NCBI GenBank assembly: GCA_016508695.1
Contig: VNKQ01000004.1
Span: 2,046,001-2,110,000, forward strand
Direction of reading: 5' to 3'
Length of the DNA stretch: 64,000 nucleotides
Source of the DNA: Hyphodiscus hymeniophilus
Taxonomy: Eukaryota; Ascomycota; Leotiomycetes; Helotiales; Hyphodiscaceae
How positions within the stretch are numbered: the first letter of the stretch is position 1; each line of letters starts with the position of its first letter. The notes beneath the pieces were generated by a model. That model ran no database searches. It had not been told where the DNA came from and saw only the letters and a list, made by a program, of their open reading frames with translations. This document shows positions 1-13,447 of the stretch, piece after piece. A program made the translations under genes and the position numbers.

Positions 1-2037
1 AAGAATCCTCAATAGATAAACATTTCGGGAAATTATCTCTTAAATTTGGGTGTAAGATCATCCAATCGATGGCCCAGAACTAGTAATTTATGGAGACTAC
101 TCACATGCGGGGATCCCATTATCAGGTTACACATAGCTCTCAAATCAAATGCCCAAGTCTCGATGGGACCTAGAGGTGTTGAAGCCCAGTCTATACTTCG
201 AGCAAATTGGATATGTCTTGGCAATGCCGGAGTTATTGGCAGTCGTGTCCAGTCAAAGGATGACCCATCGGGGTACCGTGTGTTTAACATCTCCGTTGTA
301 AGGCCATCGCTTTGTGCAGCATTGATTGTCTCTCTTGGAGGGCTTATTATGCTGTCTGCAGGACTCGATAGAGGCAAAGGTGACTCCCCAGTATTAGAAG
401 GAGTTTGATTTGGTGCATCGCCAAAGTAGTCTGTTGGCTCACTGGACTCAGTGATTACTGGCGTCCTTGCGAGAATGTTAAGAGACTGTGCCCGAGAACG
501 TTCAGCTAAGATTGATGAACTATCCCACACTCCATTTGATAAAGGTGACTTGATATTGGCTCCAAGAACGTCACCGCTGATGCTGATTATGCGTAGCCGT
601 TTCCTCAAAGTTGAACTTTTGAAGGTCATGCCTTCAAAAACAAAAGATGGCAAGCTAACGTCTAGCGAATGCCCGTCTTTCACGAAGCTTAAAGCCCAAG
701 CTACAAAGAATTAGCTTGTTAGCATTTTGGATAGTCTCTAGAAGGGCCCTTCAAGTGAGATTCGTCTTGTGGCGCAACCGATCAGGGAAAGTCAGGAAAT
801 ATGCTCGAACCTTTGAACTCTGGAAAAGCATTGACTGCGATATCAGGACTATCTCTAATTCAAAGTCAGCATCTACTGAAGATGAAGATCAGAAGACTCA
901 TGGCACTTTTCTACAAATCGCGATAGCATACTTTAGAGCACTACTCTCGGAAGCATTCATGGTCTTGTAACGCATATTCTGGAGAAGTAAGAACTACAAT
1001 GCTGAGAGAAACACATACAAGTCTGGTTTGCCTGTTACAAGCTCTAATATGCTCTGGTAGGCGCGCAACGAAGCATTTGCATATATAATTTGGAGAGGTC
1101 CTCCTGGAGTGAAATTGCCCGAATTGGCAACATCGACTATGAATTGCGGCCTGTCATCCTGCTCCAGGAGCTCAATAATGCCAATATTTTGAAGTAGTTG
1201 AAGTCCTGTTTGCTTTCCTCTCGTATCTGGACTTCTTGGTGTGCTGTTCCTCTCTATCGATGCTCTACTGCTTCCAGATCGAGGCGAACTGGTAGCATTC
1301 TGGCTCATACTGCCCCGAGCAAGTTTCAACGTTGTTATCCCTCCAGCACTTTCATCCTTTGCTTTGTTCAGCATCGCAGCTGCCTCCGCACTCGAGAGGC
1401 TTGACAGGAGGATAGGACGTTGCGGGGGTCGCGGCGAATGTGAAAAGAACAGTCTGACGACGAAGTTAGCATTTCATTATTTTGAATGGGAGTTCTCTCG
1501 AGGCATATATCAAGAGCAACTTCCCGAAAGAGCCTCGACTAGAACTTTTTCTTTTCCGGAACGAACTTACGGAGAGGGAGGCTGTGAGGGCTTTTGGGAG
1601 AAGCCAGAAGTCGTTTTGTTGATTGTAAATTTGTCACGCCGTAACTTGGAACGGGACTTCTTCAATGGCGGTTCTGAGCTTGGCGTAGCCTTCCCAATCC
1701 CGTTCTCCTCTCTTTGGTGTTTCGAGGTTGTAACGGATGGTAGAGTGATGCTATGAGGTCGACGGGGTTCTCGGGATGATTGAGCGCGAGTACGTCCTTG
1801 TAAGGCCTCATTGAAAGACGGTCGGCGTAGTGTTTTAAGGTTAGCCTCCTCCTTGTCTTGCACAGCAATGAGTTCGTCTTGTTGTTGCGTATTGGCATCT
1901 CCGTCCAACGATTCGTTGAACGAAGGAGCGCTCGTTGGCAGCAGCGCACTGGCGGGATGTGTTGACTCTCCTTTGTTGGAAATTTGGCTGGTGAAATCTT
2001 TCTGCGAAGTGAAAATGGACCTGGTTTCCTGCGTCAT
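1..2037 (-). CDS. Hybrid histidine kinase, N-terminal part (runs off left edge)
   Basis: Visible exons on the minus strand: 2037-1571, 1453-1019, 854-811 and 700-105, giving 514 codons that join in phase. The last exon ends in MGSPH at a GTGAGT donor (104-99), so the rest of the gene lies to the left. The N-terminus is Ser/Pro-rich and probably disordered. A PAS-like segment follows (DRPQFIVDVANSGNFTP, then IIYANASLRAYQSI), then an NAFPEFKAWALSF block. The segment DWASTPLGPIETW-FDLRAMCNLIMGSPH is one I associate with ascomycete multi-PAS/GAF hybrid histidine kinases that feed the HOG phosphorelay. The HisKA, ATPase and receiver domains are expected outside the window and are not seen. Family assignment is from recognition of these conserved blocks; the subgroup is not assigned. 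The ATG at 2037 is the first in frame. Confidence 0.75.
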
Positions 2038-4400
2038 AGAGACAAGAAAACAGGGTACTGTACTACTTGCTGTCCCCAGAGCTTTCCAGCGGCACCCTGT
2101 ACTCGAGTAGCAGAGTAGCAGTGTAACAATGCTGCCCTGGCTAGCGCATGGCCTCCGCAGTACCGGAAGGTATCACTGCACGTCTAGACCTTTTGTCGGG
2201 GGTTTCGAGAAGGGAACCTCAAGGTGGGGTTTTGAGCCGGGAGATGCTCCGACCGCTTAGGCGTGCTTTCACTTTGGTCGAGTCCGGGGGATGGTCCGTC
2301 AATCGTCAACCTTGGATTCTCATCCTCAACTGAAGGACAAGAAGAGGATGTTGATATGCATGCTATAGGGAGGAGAGGGAGTTGTGAGCGACGTGTGAGC
2401 TGGTGGAGATTTGATAGTTACCCAAGGTGCTCGCTCTATGGACGTTAATCAATTGCACTGCGCGAGGACAGCACTAGGATGCGGGGTTGTGATTGGAGCT
2501 ACCAAGGATGTCGCCAGAATTTACATGTAATTGAGACCTGCAGTCTACAGTAAGTTCTGTAGTCTATTCCCAAAAGCTATAGCTTATTTACTTTGTATGC
2601 CCAGTTTGTGCCAAAGTTCCACAATGAGGTCGCGAGATCGTCAAGCACAGTATTTAGACCTCCTCCTTGCAAATTGTGCAACCGTCGAATCTATTGACCC
2701 AACATCGGAGACTCTCTACCCTCGCATCGAGCATTCAAACCCCGTCATGTGGCTTGCATCCACAAAGCCCCCAAGAATGGAATCGGCAAGCGCTGTCCCA
2801 AAAGAGTCGGTCATGCCCGTGGGCAGTGCGTGTAACATGCATAGTGCATGAGTCCATGCCGGAAGTATCCTCATAGGCTACCTACGAATGTTCCAGAACG
2901 TGGGACCGAAGAGACACGATCCTATGTTGATTATGGTCTTGATCAATCCCGAGAAGAGTTCCTTGGGCTTGACTCTGGTGTTCTCTTGAGCAAGTCATAC
3001 ATAAGCAATTTTCACTAATCACCTCATGATTCCTTTATCCTCCCATAACAAACAAATTTACAATCGGCTTTGATCTAAAGTTAGATGGGTAGGTATTTTG
3101 AAGGTTCCACGAGGTGTTGGTCGTGCCAGCTACGTTTACGGCTCCGTCTCAGCTACCAGTGCTGAAGACACATTATGCTGCAATTCTCCCATCATTTTTA
3201 GAGAAATCCAACGTCTCTAGAGAGGTTGATGCTGGCATCGCATTCAATCTCGCCATCCGGGGGCGCCACACTCAGCGTTGTGTGGGACGACCTTCTAATG
3301 GCGGGTTGGTATGATCGTCATGAGGACTGAATAAGGCAAGTAGCAGACCAAGGATGATTTCGGGGGCATTATTCTCAAGGAGGTACAGAATAGAAATCTA
3401 CGAAAAGATGGGAGCAGATTCTTAATCATCAGGTTAGAGATGTCACGAAGCTTGAGATCTGTGTACAGTGCAGCTAGTGGGATACAAGCACAACTAATCG
3501 GTCTGAAAGTTTCAGCCTCCTGATTATAAGCAGGATACAACAGCACAACATCAAAAACTCTGAGCGAATGGCCAGAACATCTGCAATGATAGGGTTTCCA
3601 TATCAACCAAAGCAAATATCTTCTGAGACGAACATATGATGGATTTCTGTGCCATAAAAAGGCATCTTCTATGCCAGATCTGATCTAAACCATATTGTCC
3701 TAGAAAGCACATGTGCTTGATAGCCATGGCGCCGCCTCAAAACTGCCGGATATCACAAACGCAACTCTATCAATCCTGAAATTCTTCGGAGAATCTCTCA
3801 TTAGGCTGGACTCGTATGTACCGGTTCGAACCCATTTGGTACGTCCAATCGATACTACAACCCACAAGCTGAGACTTGAAATGCGACGATTGTTGCTACT
3901 CCTACGTCTTCGTAACGCCGACTTGAATATCTCATCACTCCATCTGGGTTTCAATAATCAGAAGCGTGACTTCACGCTCTCTCTTTCGCGCCCGGATTCT
4001 CGGCCCTCTGCAGGTTGGATCCTAAGGGGCCACTCGGTACAGGATGATTGCCCCCGAATGGCTCTAGCGTGAGACTCCACAAGGCAAAGAGGGGTTCTGA
4101 TTGAACGACTCTCCCACACCATCAAGCTGCATAAGCGCTGAGAACTCTCACTCCATCACAGCTCATTGGCGGCAGCAGCATTGTCGTGCGCCCAAGCTGA
4201 CATGGACGACCTCTTCATAATGGGCCGCCCGCCATGAAGCCTCTTCCGTCCTCAATGTGAAGGTCCTCGAAAAGCAGACGACGACAACGTCGATAGACAA
4301 CACTCCCATCGATCCCATCGGTTGCGGGAATCACTTACATTCGCTTTATCATTCTCCCAGCCTCGAGACGGTCTTCGATAGACCGGGCTCTTCCGCCACG
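2038..4400. other. Intergenic stretch, no confident gene
   Basis: No reading frame here has convincing splice structure or recognisable motifs. One minus-strand frame (2874 down to about 2650) reads like protein, with LADSILGGFVDASHMTGFE, but carries an in-frame TAG; it could be a decayed gene. The rest probably holds the promoter of the left-hand kinase gene (above 2037) and of the membrane-protein gene that starts at 4401. Confidence 0.5.
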
Positions 4401-5330
4401 ATGTTCAGAATGCCATACCTGTCGCAGAGGTGGAAGTGGCCAAAGGTTCTTATCGCCTTGATGGTATTTGAGCTGGCAGGTACAGTGGGAGCGTTGGCCT
4501 TGTTCGGTATCGCAGATCCAAATCTCTTCAGAACCAAGCTCTGGCAAGTGGGTTCTGATAATGGCTTTAATTCGAGTCCGTCGCAAATATTGTACGCATA
4601 CGCAAACTATCGACCGATACCCAAGATTCCTTTCGTCTGGTCTCAAACGTACGTCTTGCACCCATCTAGACTTGTGTAGAAAATCGCTGATGATCTGAAC
4701 AGAATAACCGCTTTCAATGTCGCTATCTCCGTGCTATCAACCTTCATCCTGCTAGTCAAAGCTGTGATGTTCACACTACACATCTGGTATCCTATTCTAG
4801 GAACAATCGTCAACGCAGCCATCACTGTTTTATGGTGTGTGAGCATCTATGGGCAAGCTGGGCCTGATCACTCGGATCCCGAGCATCCTTCAAATACCGC
4901 TTGGTACATTACGAAGAGCTGTTCATTTGCAACTCCATCAGGGAACCACCACTACTGCATAATGGCTAAAGGAACATTTGCTATCACAGTAGTCATGGCG
5001 TAAGTTTTCTACCCTCTCAAGCCCCATACAAACATCGGGAAGCTAATATTGTTAAATAGAGCAACATTCTTCCTCAACTTCATCCTAGGCGTGTGGTCTC
5101 TCATTCCCACCGCTGCACAACGCGCAGCCAACCGAATCGAAGTGGACGAGATGCAAATGAAAGACTCCCCTGTCTCGGAAAACAATTCGGACAGAGATTG
5201 GGAGATGAAAGGTCTACGATCAAACGTAGCCAGAACACCATACACACCTCGAACTCTCGCATTCAATACACTAGATCGACAATTACCGTTACGAGCAGCG
5301 CAGACCCAGAACCAGAGTCGGTGGGCCTGA
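4401..5330 (+). CDS. Four-helix membrane protein, MARVEL-like, function unknown
   Basis: Three exons (4401-4648, 4703-4999, 5060-5330) with GTACGT and GTAAGT donors give 271 residues. Four hydrophobic segments are visible: VLIALMVFELAGTVGALALF near residues 13-32, AFNVAISVLSTFILLVKAVM, WYPILGTIVNAAITVLWCVS and GTFAITVVMAATFFLNFILG. Between helices 3 and 4 lies a loop with several Cys residues (SCSFATPSGNHHYC), likely lumenal or extracellular. The cytosolic tail of about 80 residues is polar. This layout matches a common ascomycete family of MARVEL-like tetraspan proteins; I do not know a function. The ATG at 4401 was chosen because it sits just before the first helix; the longer upstream frame has no other ATG. 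Confidence 0.8.
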
Positions 5331-6410
5331 CGGGCATACGAATGATGACTGCATTTTGGGTGTTCTGGAGACCTTACTGATGGTGGATAAGATACGATAT
5401 ATGGATGGGATTATCTATTTAATTTCCTTTGGCTATATGGAGTGGGGTTTATCTCTAGCCTTTCGTTTTTCATGGTCTTCAAGCTAGATAAAATGACACC
5501 ACAATCCTCGCTGAGCAAATCACGAACCTATTTCTATCCACGAGCCTCTTTCCGATCGCTTCTCTTTCGTTCTTTCAGCCAGAGTAAATGGCATTTTCAG
5601 TTCCCTGGCTAGAGGCTAATGTTGCAAACCCCCCTTGTCTCACGCCAACTGCTTCACCAATTTCAACAAACCCAAAACAACAACAAGAGCACTTTATTCA
5701 TTCATCATATCGCGTCACGTCACATTCAGTATCAAATCACATTGTACTCACTCCCAGATGAAGAAAAACTATCGCATCAATTGACCTCCTATCTAGCCAT
5801 TCCCTCCCTCGCATTCAACGCCCCGATGCAAACCATACCAAGCAGATAATAGAAACCCTTTCCAGAAAGGGATAAACGCTCTCGGACGCTTTATAACGCT
5901 GGATATGTGCGAAGATGCTTGACTGCTGGGGATTGATGTTCTGGGGATGGAGACTGCTTGATACAGACCTGGTGATTAGAAGTTGGGTGTGTATGTCCAT
6001 GCTTATCTATACCATGTGAGGGAAATAAAGGGGAGAGTGGAGATTGTATGTGTGTATGTGTGCGTGTGCAAATGCAAAAAATTGAAGTCTTAGGTGTAAC
6101 TTTTGAGGTGGTGGAGAAAGCAAACCGGTGACGGTGATGAATGGTCCCGGAAATCGACGCTTGATTGTGTTGTGTGATGAGGCTGCTTTGTTGAAAAGCG
6201 GTTATGGTGTCCTGCACTGTATATAGCCTCGTAGTATGTGGATGCGTATTACCATGGCTGAAATAGAGGCAAACAGCGAACCTTTTGACGGAGTGTAGAT
6301 ATGAGATGAGGTGATATGAGGATTCCAATCAATGGAGTCCGTTCGGAAAGTCAACCCGGAAGTAGAGGACGATGGACTTCTGAGGCCTCTTTGAAAAAGC
6401 AATGAAAAAG
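5331..6410. other. Intergenic, convergent 3' regions
   Basis: This lies between the ends of the plus-strand membrane-protein gene and the minus-strand F-box gene, so it should contain both 3' UTRs. Long minus-strand frames here are rich in His/Thr/Ser and show no domain. A short TG/CA-rich run near 6045-6070 is the only simple-sequence feature. Confidence 0.5.
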
Positions 6411-8869
6411 CTAATGGCCATGTGCCCATCTTCTCGAGGGGTCGAAAAAGCTCCACTCGTCCTCTACCGGGTCTTTCGACTCAGCGGTTGGGGTCAAGTT
6501 CTTCCAGCCAAGACGTCCCAATTGCTCTCTTGTGAAGGGGGTTTGGCGCTCGGTCGTCTCTCTATCCAAAGGGTCGGGAGCGGTGCTTGTGTTTACAAGT
6601 GTCCCGTCAGCTTGAACAACAAGTCTAGGCTTTGGGATGCCGCGGATGCGGCTCCACCGAATACGATCGAGCTTAGCAGCTTCAGCTGCCACACCACGAT
6701 TAGTGAAATCCTCCAGTGCTTTGGGCATGTTTGTATCGTTCCAAACCACCTCGGCGTCATCCGGATCGTCGTCTGTCTCCTCTTGTAGCCAGCGCTGGAT
6801 GATATTGCGCTTGGAAAGCTTGTAATGATCCGTTTCACCGTCCAATACACGGCAGAGTCGGCATGCCATGCAGACTAGCTGGGCTTGAAGCCCCCTAAGT
6901 CCCTGATCGCTGGCAGACTTGATATCTCCATAGTAGAAGAATATGCCCAGGGGGTTGAGGCCACAGACGTAGCATGGGTGGCGTTCCAGCATCCTATATC
7001 GGTCAGTACATCGAAAGGTTGGTATCTGAAGACAGACTTCCACTTACCATTGCCATCCCTCAGGACGGTTTGCGATCTTGCTCATGAACTTCTGCTTGCT
7101 TCCACCGGTATTTGGGAAATCCACCATGACAACAAAATCCTCATCAATTTCATCGTCGGCTCGAAAATCTCCAGGACCGCGTTGAAGAGTTGCCAGCGTC
7201 TCAGCCACTCTCCAGCAGGGCGACTTGTCGAGCCATTGTCTAAACGCAGTATGGGGACGAAGAAAATCCTGCTTCTGTTTCTGAGCCTGCGGCATGATGC
7301 GACAGATGAGCTGCCAAATGCCGAGTCGAGAATCGCCATTCCAGTTGTCCCAAGTAACATGATAGTTACCTGTACAGTACTTAATATCCACAGTGGAGGG
7401 AGGGCCAGTGTGAAAATTGGGACAAAAGTCTAAGGATATCTGGTCTTTTTTCTCTTGGAGCTTATCGACTTGGATGAGCTCGAGGAGCTTAAGCGTACGA
7501 CCGAAGTGGATCAGCTGACAGTTGTATATGCCCAAGACCTTGAGATTTCTCATAGAGGGAATGATCAAAGAGAGGACATCGACGGTCAGGAAGGGGACCT
7601 GGTGGAGTTGAAGGTTTCGGAAATAATCAGCGAAGTTGTACATGGCTTTGCCTACTATGAGTTAGAAATTGCTATGCTCATAATTTCATCCCAGATGAAA
7701 GAAAAACTTACACATCTTGTGCAAGACAGAAACTTGAAGTTCGTAGAAGCGTGTATTGCCTGTGCCGTCAACCTCATCCAACTCTTCAATATTCTGTGGA
7801 GTCAGAAGTGGTCCTCTGATTGGACTGACTACAACGACCGATGGGACAGATCCTTGAATTGGTTCAGCTATTAGGTTGTCACCGAGAAACTGATCTCTCT
7901 CGATCTCGCAGTTTCCGAAGTATCCTCGAGTAGCGTCCCAATGTCCCTACAAACAATCAGTGATAGGGATACACGAATGGTGGAGGAAGACTTACAATAT
8001 TGCGACTAATTTCCTTCGCCGAGCGCCGAGAGGTGAGAGCAAATCTCTTTACGGTGTCATGGTTGATAAACAAGAGATTGATGAGTTTCTGCGCAATCAG
8101 GTCGACTGAAAAGAGCTTTTGGAAAAGAAGGCCATTTTGCTCCGCTTCCGGCAGTGCAAAGGGCTGGCCGGGCTTGTTAGAGTCGCGAAGCTCATTCAAG
8201 AGGTAAGGTGCCTTGAAATATTAGCTTGGTAATGTCTACCATGACTTGAGAGATTGGAATCTGCTTCTTTTCGAACATTGGCTTGAGCTTTCCAGAACTC
8301 CCATGCGGACTGAGAGATTGAGATCTGGACATCCAATCTGAACGACGCGGATAACTTGAGGAACTGGAACTTACGAGCGTAACCAAACCCCGAGGGACTT
8401 TCTGACCCCATGGCCAGTTCTTCAAGTTTTCTTCAATTGCCTTCTTTTTGGCGTCGTCTTTTTGCTTACGTTCCCACTCCTTCACAGACGGATCGTCCTT
8501 CCACTCCCAAGCTTTCACGGGTTGCTTCAAAGAGGTAGCTGAGCGACCGCGGGCCTTTCCGTTCACCATTTCAGGGGTTTCAAATGACACTGTGTATCCT
8601 TCTGGCAGATTAGGTGTCTCAGCAGTGTTGCTGCTTTCTCGCTGTCTTGCTGCCTTATTCGCCTTTTTGCGTGCCTTCTTCTCGCTGGCTCGCTGGCCTT
8701 TCTGAATCAGAGCTGGATATGTCAGTACTCGATCATTTAGAACAACTAAAATAAAAAGCATTGCTGGCTCATCTAGATTTAGATAGTCTGAACTTGTGAA
8801 GTATCCATTTCTTGAAATTGACTAGGCGAACGAAAACTTACCTGCATGGGCTTTGGCCGATAGTGGCAT
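6411..8869 (-). CDS. F-box-like protein with C-terminal Cys cluster
   Basis: Six exons on the minus strand (8869-8842, 8712-8240, 8211-7996, 7946-7712, 7651-7048, 6993-6411) join in phase to 712 residues. Exon 1 is only 28 nt. The N-terminal part is highly charged (EKKARKKANKAARQ). It is followed by an F-box-like helix set (KLFSVDLIAQKLINLLFINHDTVKRFALTSR, near residues 200-230), then a leucine-rich stretch containing NLKVLGIYNCQLI. The C-terminal exon holds CYVCG and CMACRLC, a possible zinc site. F-box proteins recruit substrates to SCF ubiquitin ligases; that role here is inference. An alternative intron inside exon 2 was considered and dropped because the open frame runs through. Confidence 0.72.
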
Positions 8870-11800
8870 TTTTGCTTTGCTAAATGTATATATTAGCTGG
8901 CTTAATCGATGTAATTGACTGTTAGACTCGAGATGTAATGCGGGTTGAAGGATGATAGATGACCCTTCGCTATGGCAGAGTCTGTGGCCATCCTCATCGC
9001 TGGAGGGAGAAGCAAGTTTCGAGCATGGGAACGAAGATGTCTGCAAGAGTAGCAGAGTGAGACTAACATGATGATTGTTCGTTTATGGAGTTTGATGTAA
9101 AGTAGCTGTCCAAAGCAAAGGATGGAGTCTTGGGAAGCCTGCTTGTAAGGTAAGCAGGTGTGACGATATTGAAGAGAGTGAAAGGGAATTGTAAGATGTG
9201 TGTGAGGAGGTTTGGCTGAAGATGTAAGATGAGTATTTCTGGAACTTGAAGCACGATGAGAGACGTCGTTATTGTTGTTGCTGCTGGGAAGGGGGATATA
9301 GTTGAGGGAGGAGAAGGAGGTGTTTTGTACTCACTGCTGGCTCTTGCTTATGTGATTCCCTGTAAGTGTCGAGAAATTAGTGAAATGTGGCGAGTCTCAA
9401 GAAGAAGCACAAAGAGGTTGTTCTGGAAGTATCGATGATATAGAACAGATGAGAAACGGGGTCGGGTTCAAGTTTGATTGATGGATGGTGCAAAGGCGCG
9501 ATCTCAACAGGCGAGCCAGAGCAGTGAATTGATCTGGATCATTCACCCGCAGGCGGCGAGAGTGAGGAAACTTAAGCGAAGGGGTTTGAGATCGTTTCAG
9601 TAATTGTTGTCAGGGGGTATGACATGGGTTGGATAAAAGAATCTATCAAAACAGGAGTTAACAACATACTTACTTATACTAGGTAGCAAAGTGAGATCAG
9701 ATGATGATGACAATAATAGAGGTTGTTGTTATAATAGCGAAGTATTGATCTTCTCCAAAGAAGTTTAAGGGAAAATGTCCTTGCGTCAAAGTCCAAGTCT
9801 AACTCTGGTCGTGGTTACAAGAAAGGGGGAAGGGTGATCAAATGAAAATGAGGGCGTGTACTGTGGAAGGTTTAGGCTCTAGTTTCACTTAGATCTCTGT
9901 CATTGGTGGTGAGGGTGTGTCTGAAGTGAACAGCAACGTGAAGTAAGTGAGTATGTCGGCAAAGCCCCTTAATAGTGGGTCAACTGTTAAGCGGCCAACA
10001 AGGCTTCAGTTCATGAGCACCCTCTGTAGTCAAATACACTAGTGAAATACCAGAGACCAAATAAAGTGAAGAGCTAGTGGTTGCCAAGAAGCCAGCTTGT
10101 TATTTCCTAAGCAAAGAGCAATGTGAAGTTTGGTGCTGGACAAAAGATGCGGACTTGACACAGCTGCTGACAAGGTCAAAGCGAACTGGATAGTCGAGCA
10201 AGTTGCGTCACAATGAGCTGAGACATATATGAGCTGCCTAAAGGGCACCCAGTGGGTTGAACGCTACGATCATAGAAGCACACGAACTCACATCCTGGTG
10301 TTTTCTTGGAACTCTGTTACTACAGTGAGCCACCGCTTGCCTTATCTTTGATACATACTCCTCGCAACAGGAGTGAAGCAGAAGAGCATAGTCGCAGCAT
10401 CATGTCCGAATGTACTAGGATTAGATAATCCTAGATCCAGCTATTAGCTGTGCTTCCATTTGCTTCATTTGGTCTTGGATTGCTAAGGCCCAGCAGCTAG
10501 CTGAGCCGGTGCCTTGTCCTTGTTGTGCAACTTGTATTTCCACCTCGCTCATGACACTCATGGCATAACCATTTTCTATAGTGTATTCTCATGTATCTTT
10601 TTCTTTCAATATGAACAAGCTGTTCAAGCTCGCAGCTGCTCACTCTAGCTGCTGCATGGATGTTCTTCATAGTAGAGAAATAGTGGTGGGCAGCCTGGGA
10701 TTGGCGAGCAATGTCGTTGAATCCTTTGTTTACATGAGTCTACATTTGAAGTCTAAAGCTGAATATTTGGCAGTGGCCAAAATCACAAAGGCTTTTGAAG
10801 AATCATCAAAGCCTAATGTGCAGTACCCAGCTTCGAATACTACAAGCTTCGACGTGCGAAAGACGAGAACTGAGGCACGTGACAGGTACTTGTCGAGCAC
10901 CAATTCCGTCAGATTCGTTCAAAGCAAATGAATTCGTGAAAAATTCAGCAGGGCGGGGTTTGCCCCCTGCTAAGAAACGCAGTATAGACTGCTATGAAGC
11001 AACATGGAGAAATGCTAGGTTTAAGGCAGAAGAGGATCGATACGTAATATGCCTAGCAACAGTCGGCAGATATTTTTGTAGGACTCGCAACAAAAGTCTG
11101 CGCAACACTCTCCAGATCCTCCCACTTTCAGTCCATCAGATCTGCTGAGAAATGACGCCTTTTACGCAACTCTGCGCGATCTCTCCAATAGGGGTTTGTA
11201 GCCTTATCGAAGCGGTGAGTGGCCTGACGATCTTCTGGATGTAAATGGCATCAGAATCGCGACTCAGTCCCATGACACACACCCCACTTTGACATTCCAA
11301 GTGCTGGCAAAGGAGGGTGTAGTGACTGGTGAGTCGTGTGCTTTCTTTACGCCGATAGCCGTGGTCGATTGCGAGGCCTGCAACAGCGATATCATGATTG
11401 CTTTCTGAGAGGGGGTCGGAGAAACGAACCTCGGGAGTATGCAGAGAGATGCAGAATGCAGATGCGAATGCAGACACTACCGCGTGGAAAACGGCAGTGC
11501 AGTGCAGTACAGTAGAAGTGGATTCTTTTCTCTTGGGGAAGGATCGGAGAGTTTGTTCAATCTCCCATGTCAAGAGAGGATCAGGGAGAGAGGACGGTGT
11601 ACGGAGGTAAGGAATCTTCGATTCCACATCAGTATTTCCAAATTCTGAACTCGGCCCGCCTGTGTGCAAATGATTACCTCCTTACTCTGAAGGCTGTGGA
11701 GCTGTCAACGACAATTAATAAAAATATGGGCTTCTGACTTGGACGTTATTCGCTCTCACCAGGGCCCAGGCTGATCGTTGCTGAGGTCAATTCAGGGTAG

Positions 11801-13447
11801 GTTTGGCTGCGGCACTAAGGTCACTAGAGGCGACAGAGCGTGCAGGCCACGCTGCATGAGGTTACCGACTTCCCCCCTTCTCTGGTCTGCCGGGGCTTGT
11901 AGGGGTATTTTGGGATGCAGGGAAATTGGAAATTGAGAGTCTCAAGTGCCAGTAAGACGACGTCTCATGGAGCTACGATGCGCGTGCCCTGCGAGCCCAG
12001 CAACCAAAGAAGTGTGGCAATTCTCGTGGTAAGCACTCTTGCTGAAACAGTTCAACAGGATGTTGCATGTTGACATATACATCCTAGATTCCTATGAGAG
12101 TAGAGAAGAGGAGAGAAGAGGACCCTCGATTATGCGCATCCATCTCTGCTAGCTCGAGGCTTCTTACTTAAGACGGTCCCTGACTGTGCTCACGGCTCAG
12201 CCAATAAACCCTTGCTACCTGATCTGGCGCAAGTATTTGCTTTAACCCAAACGATATCTATCTCTAACTTCACAATCTACCCAGGTACGACGCCAGCGTC
12301 ACGATTTGCACTGTTGTGGACAGACAAGCCATCGAGATTATGGCACTATTCCTATCTCCTTCTACTTCGTATGGGGCTTCAAATCTCCCCTCGGGATGTG
12401 GAAGAATGCTCCGAGTCGGATGAGATGATGCAGTACTGAGTACCCGCTGGTTGGCCAGTCAGCAGAAGCACCAGAAGAAAAATAAGAAGACGAGGGTTGC
12501 AGTAGACGTCAGACAGCGGCTTACATACAGACGGAGGACAAGAAGCACGAGCTGGTGGAGGAATGAAATGCTGACTCGACGCTATGAGGGTAAGAAGACG
12601 AGGCCAGTCGAGGACTGCAACACTGCAAGAGGCGTATTCATCCTCGTAATGGAAGCATGTGAACACAACTGAGCAAAACACATTCCCTATGCGAAGGCGC
12701 AGTGGACCACTCAATAAGCAAGAATCATCATGATCATCCTCCCCTTGGCGGTACGGGAGTACTGTAGCTGTGGTTGTGGCTGTGGCTGCCCATCCTATTA
12801 GTTGAGTCAACTCAGAGCGCAACTCTCTCGCGCCCAGGTCTGCCTTGCAGTGAAGAGCGTCTGTGGTTGGAATCAAGGTTGCTCGCATGATCAGTCATGT
12901 CGATCGGAAGCGATAGCATGGCGTGGTGTTGGGGGAGCAGACGAACGAAGTGGCCCAAAGTGAGGTCAGAATGACAATTCAATAGATGATTTGGAAAGGA
13001 CGAGCGCAGGCAATGATGAATATGTAACTATTCGCAGTCATCATTCTACCACTTCCGTATTTTCTGCTCCCCTCGCCTCCCCTCGCCTCCCCTATCCTCT
13101 CCTCACCACTGTGTTTTGTTGTTTTGTCGGCCGCTCGTAGGCGAAGCCTCATTTGACTCCCCAGCCTTTTCCCTTCTGCTGATCCACCCGGGCACCCACT
13201 ACTGCTGCATGAGTCCCTGCGCGCTCATTTCGCCTAGCGTGTGTGCCCCTGCAACCAAAAAGCCAACCCAGTAATAAAAATCCATCTCGCTCTGAAAAGT
13301 TTCCATCTTCTCTAAGAATTCCTCATCGCGTTCAGAACCCTTCTTCTTCTTCAAGAAACTCATCCCCTTCTCATAAGCTTCTTGTTCACCACCCAGAGAT
13401 TCTTTTTAATACCCATACTCGCGACTCTTCAGTAATCAACAATCAAC
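8870..13447. other. Gene-poor 4.6-kb intergenic region
   Basis: No frame on either strand shows recognisable domains or a consistent splice pattern; the longest (minus strand 11136-11669) is low in complexity and unsupported. The right end holds a C/T-rich tract with three tandem CCCCTCGCCT-like units near 13070-13095 and a long pyrimidine-rich leader before the PH-domain gene. The region could contain long UTRs or a non-coding transcript, which sequence alone cannot show. Confidence 0.45.

Noticed and set aside
3815..3850. ggttcgaaccc, resembling a tRNA T-loop
   Set aside because: The flanking bases do not form a 5-bp T stem on either strand and no acceptor or D arm can be placed.
8240..8375. 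Extra intron inside F-box exon 2 (GTAAGT at 8374)
   Set aside because: The frame is open straight through, and using that donor breaks the phase at the next splice site.
11136..11669. 177-codon minus-strand frame
   Set aside because: No domain, no splice context, composition like random sequence.
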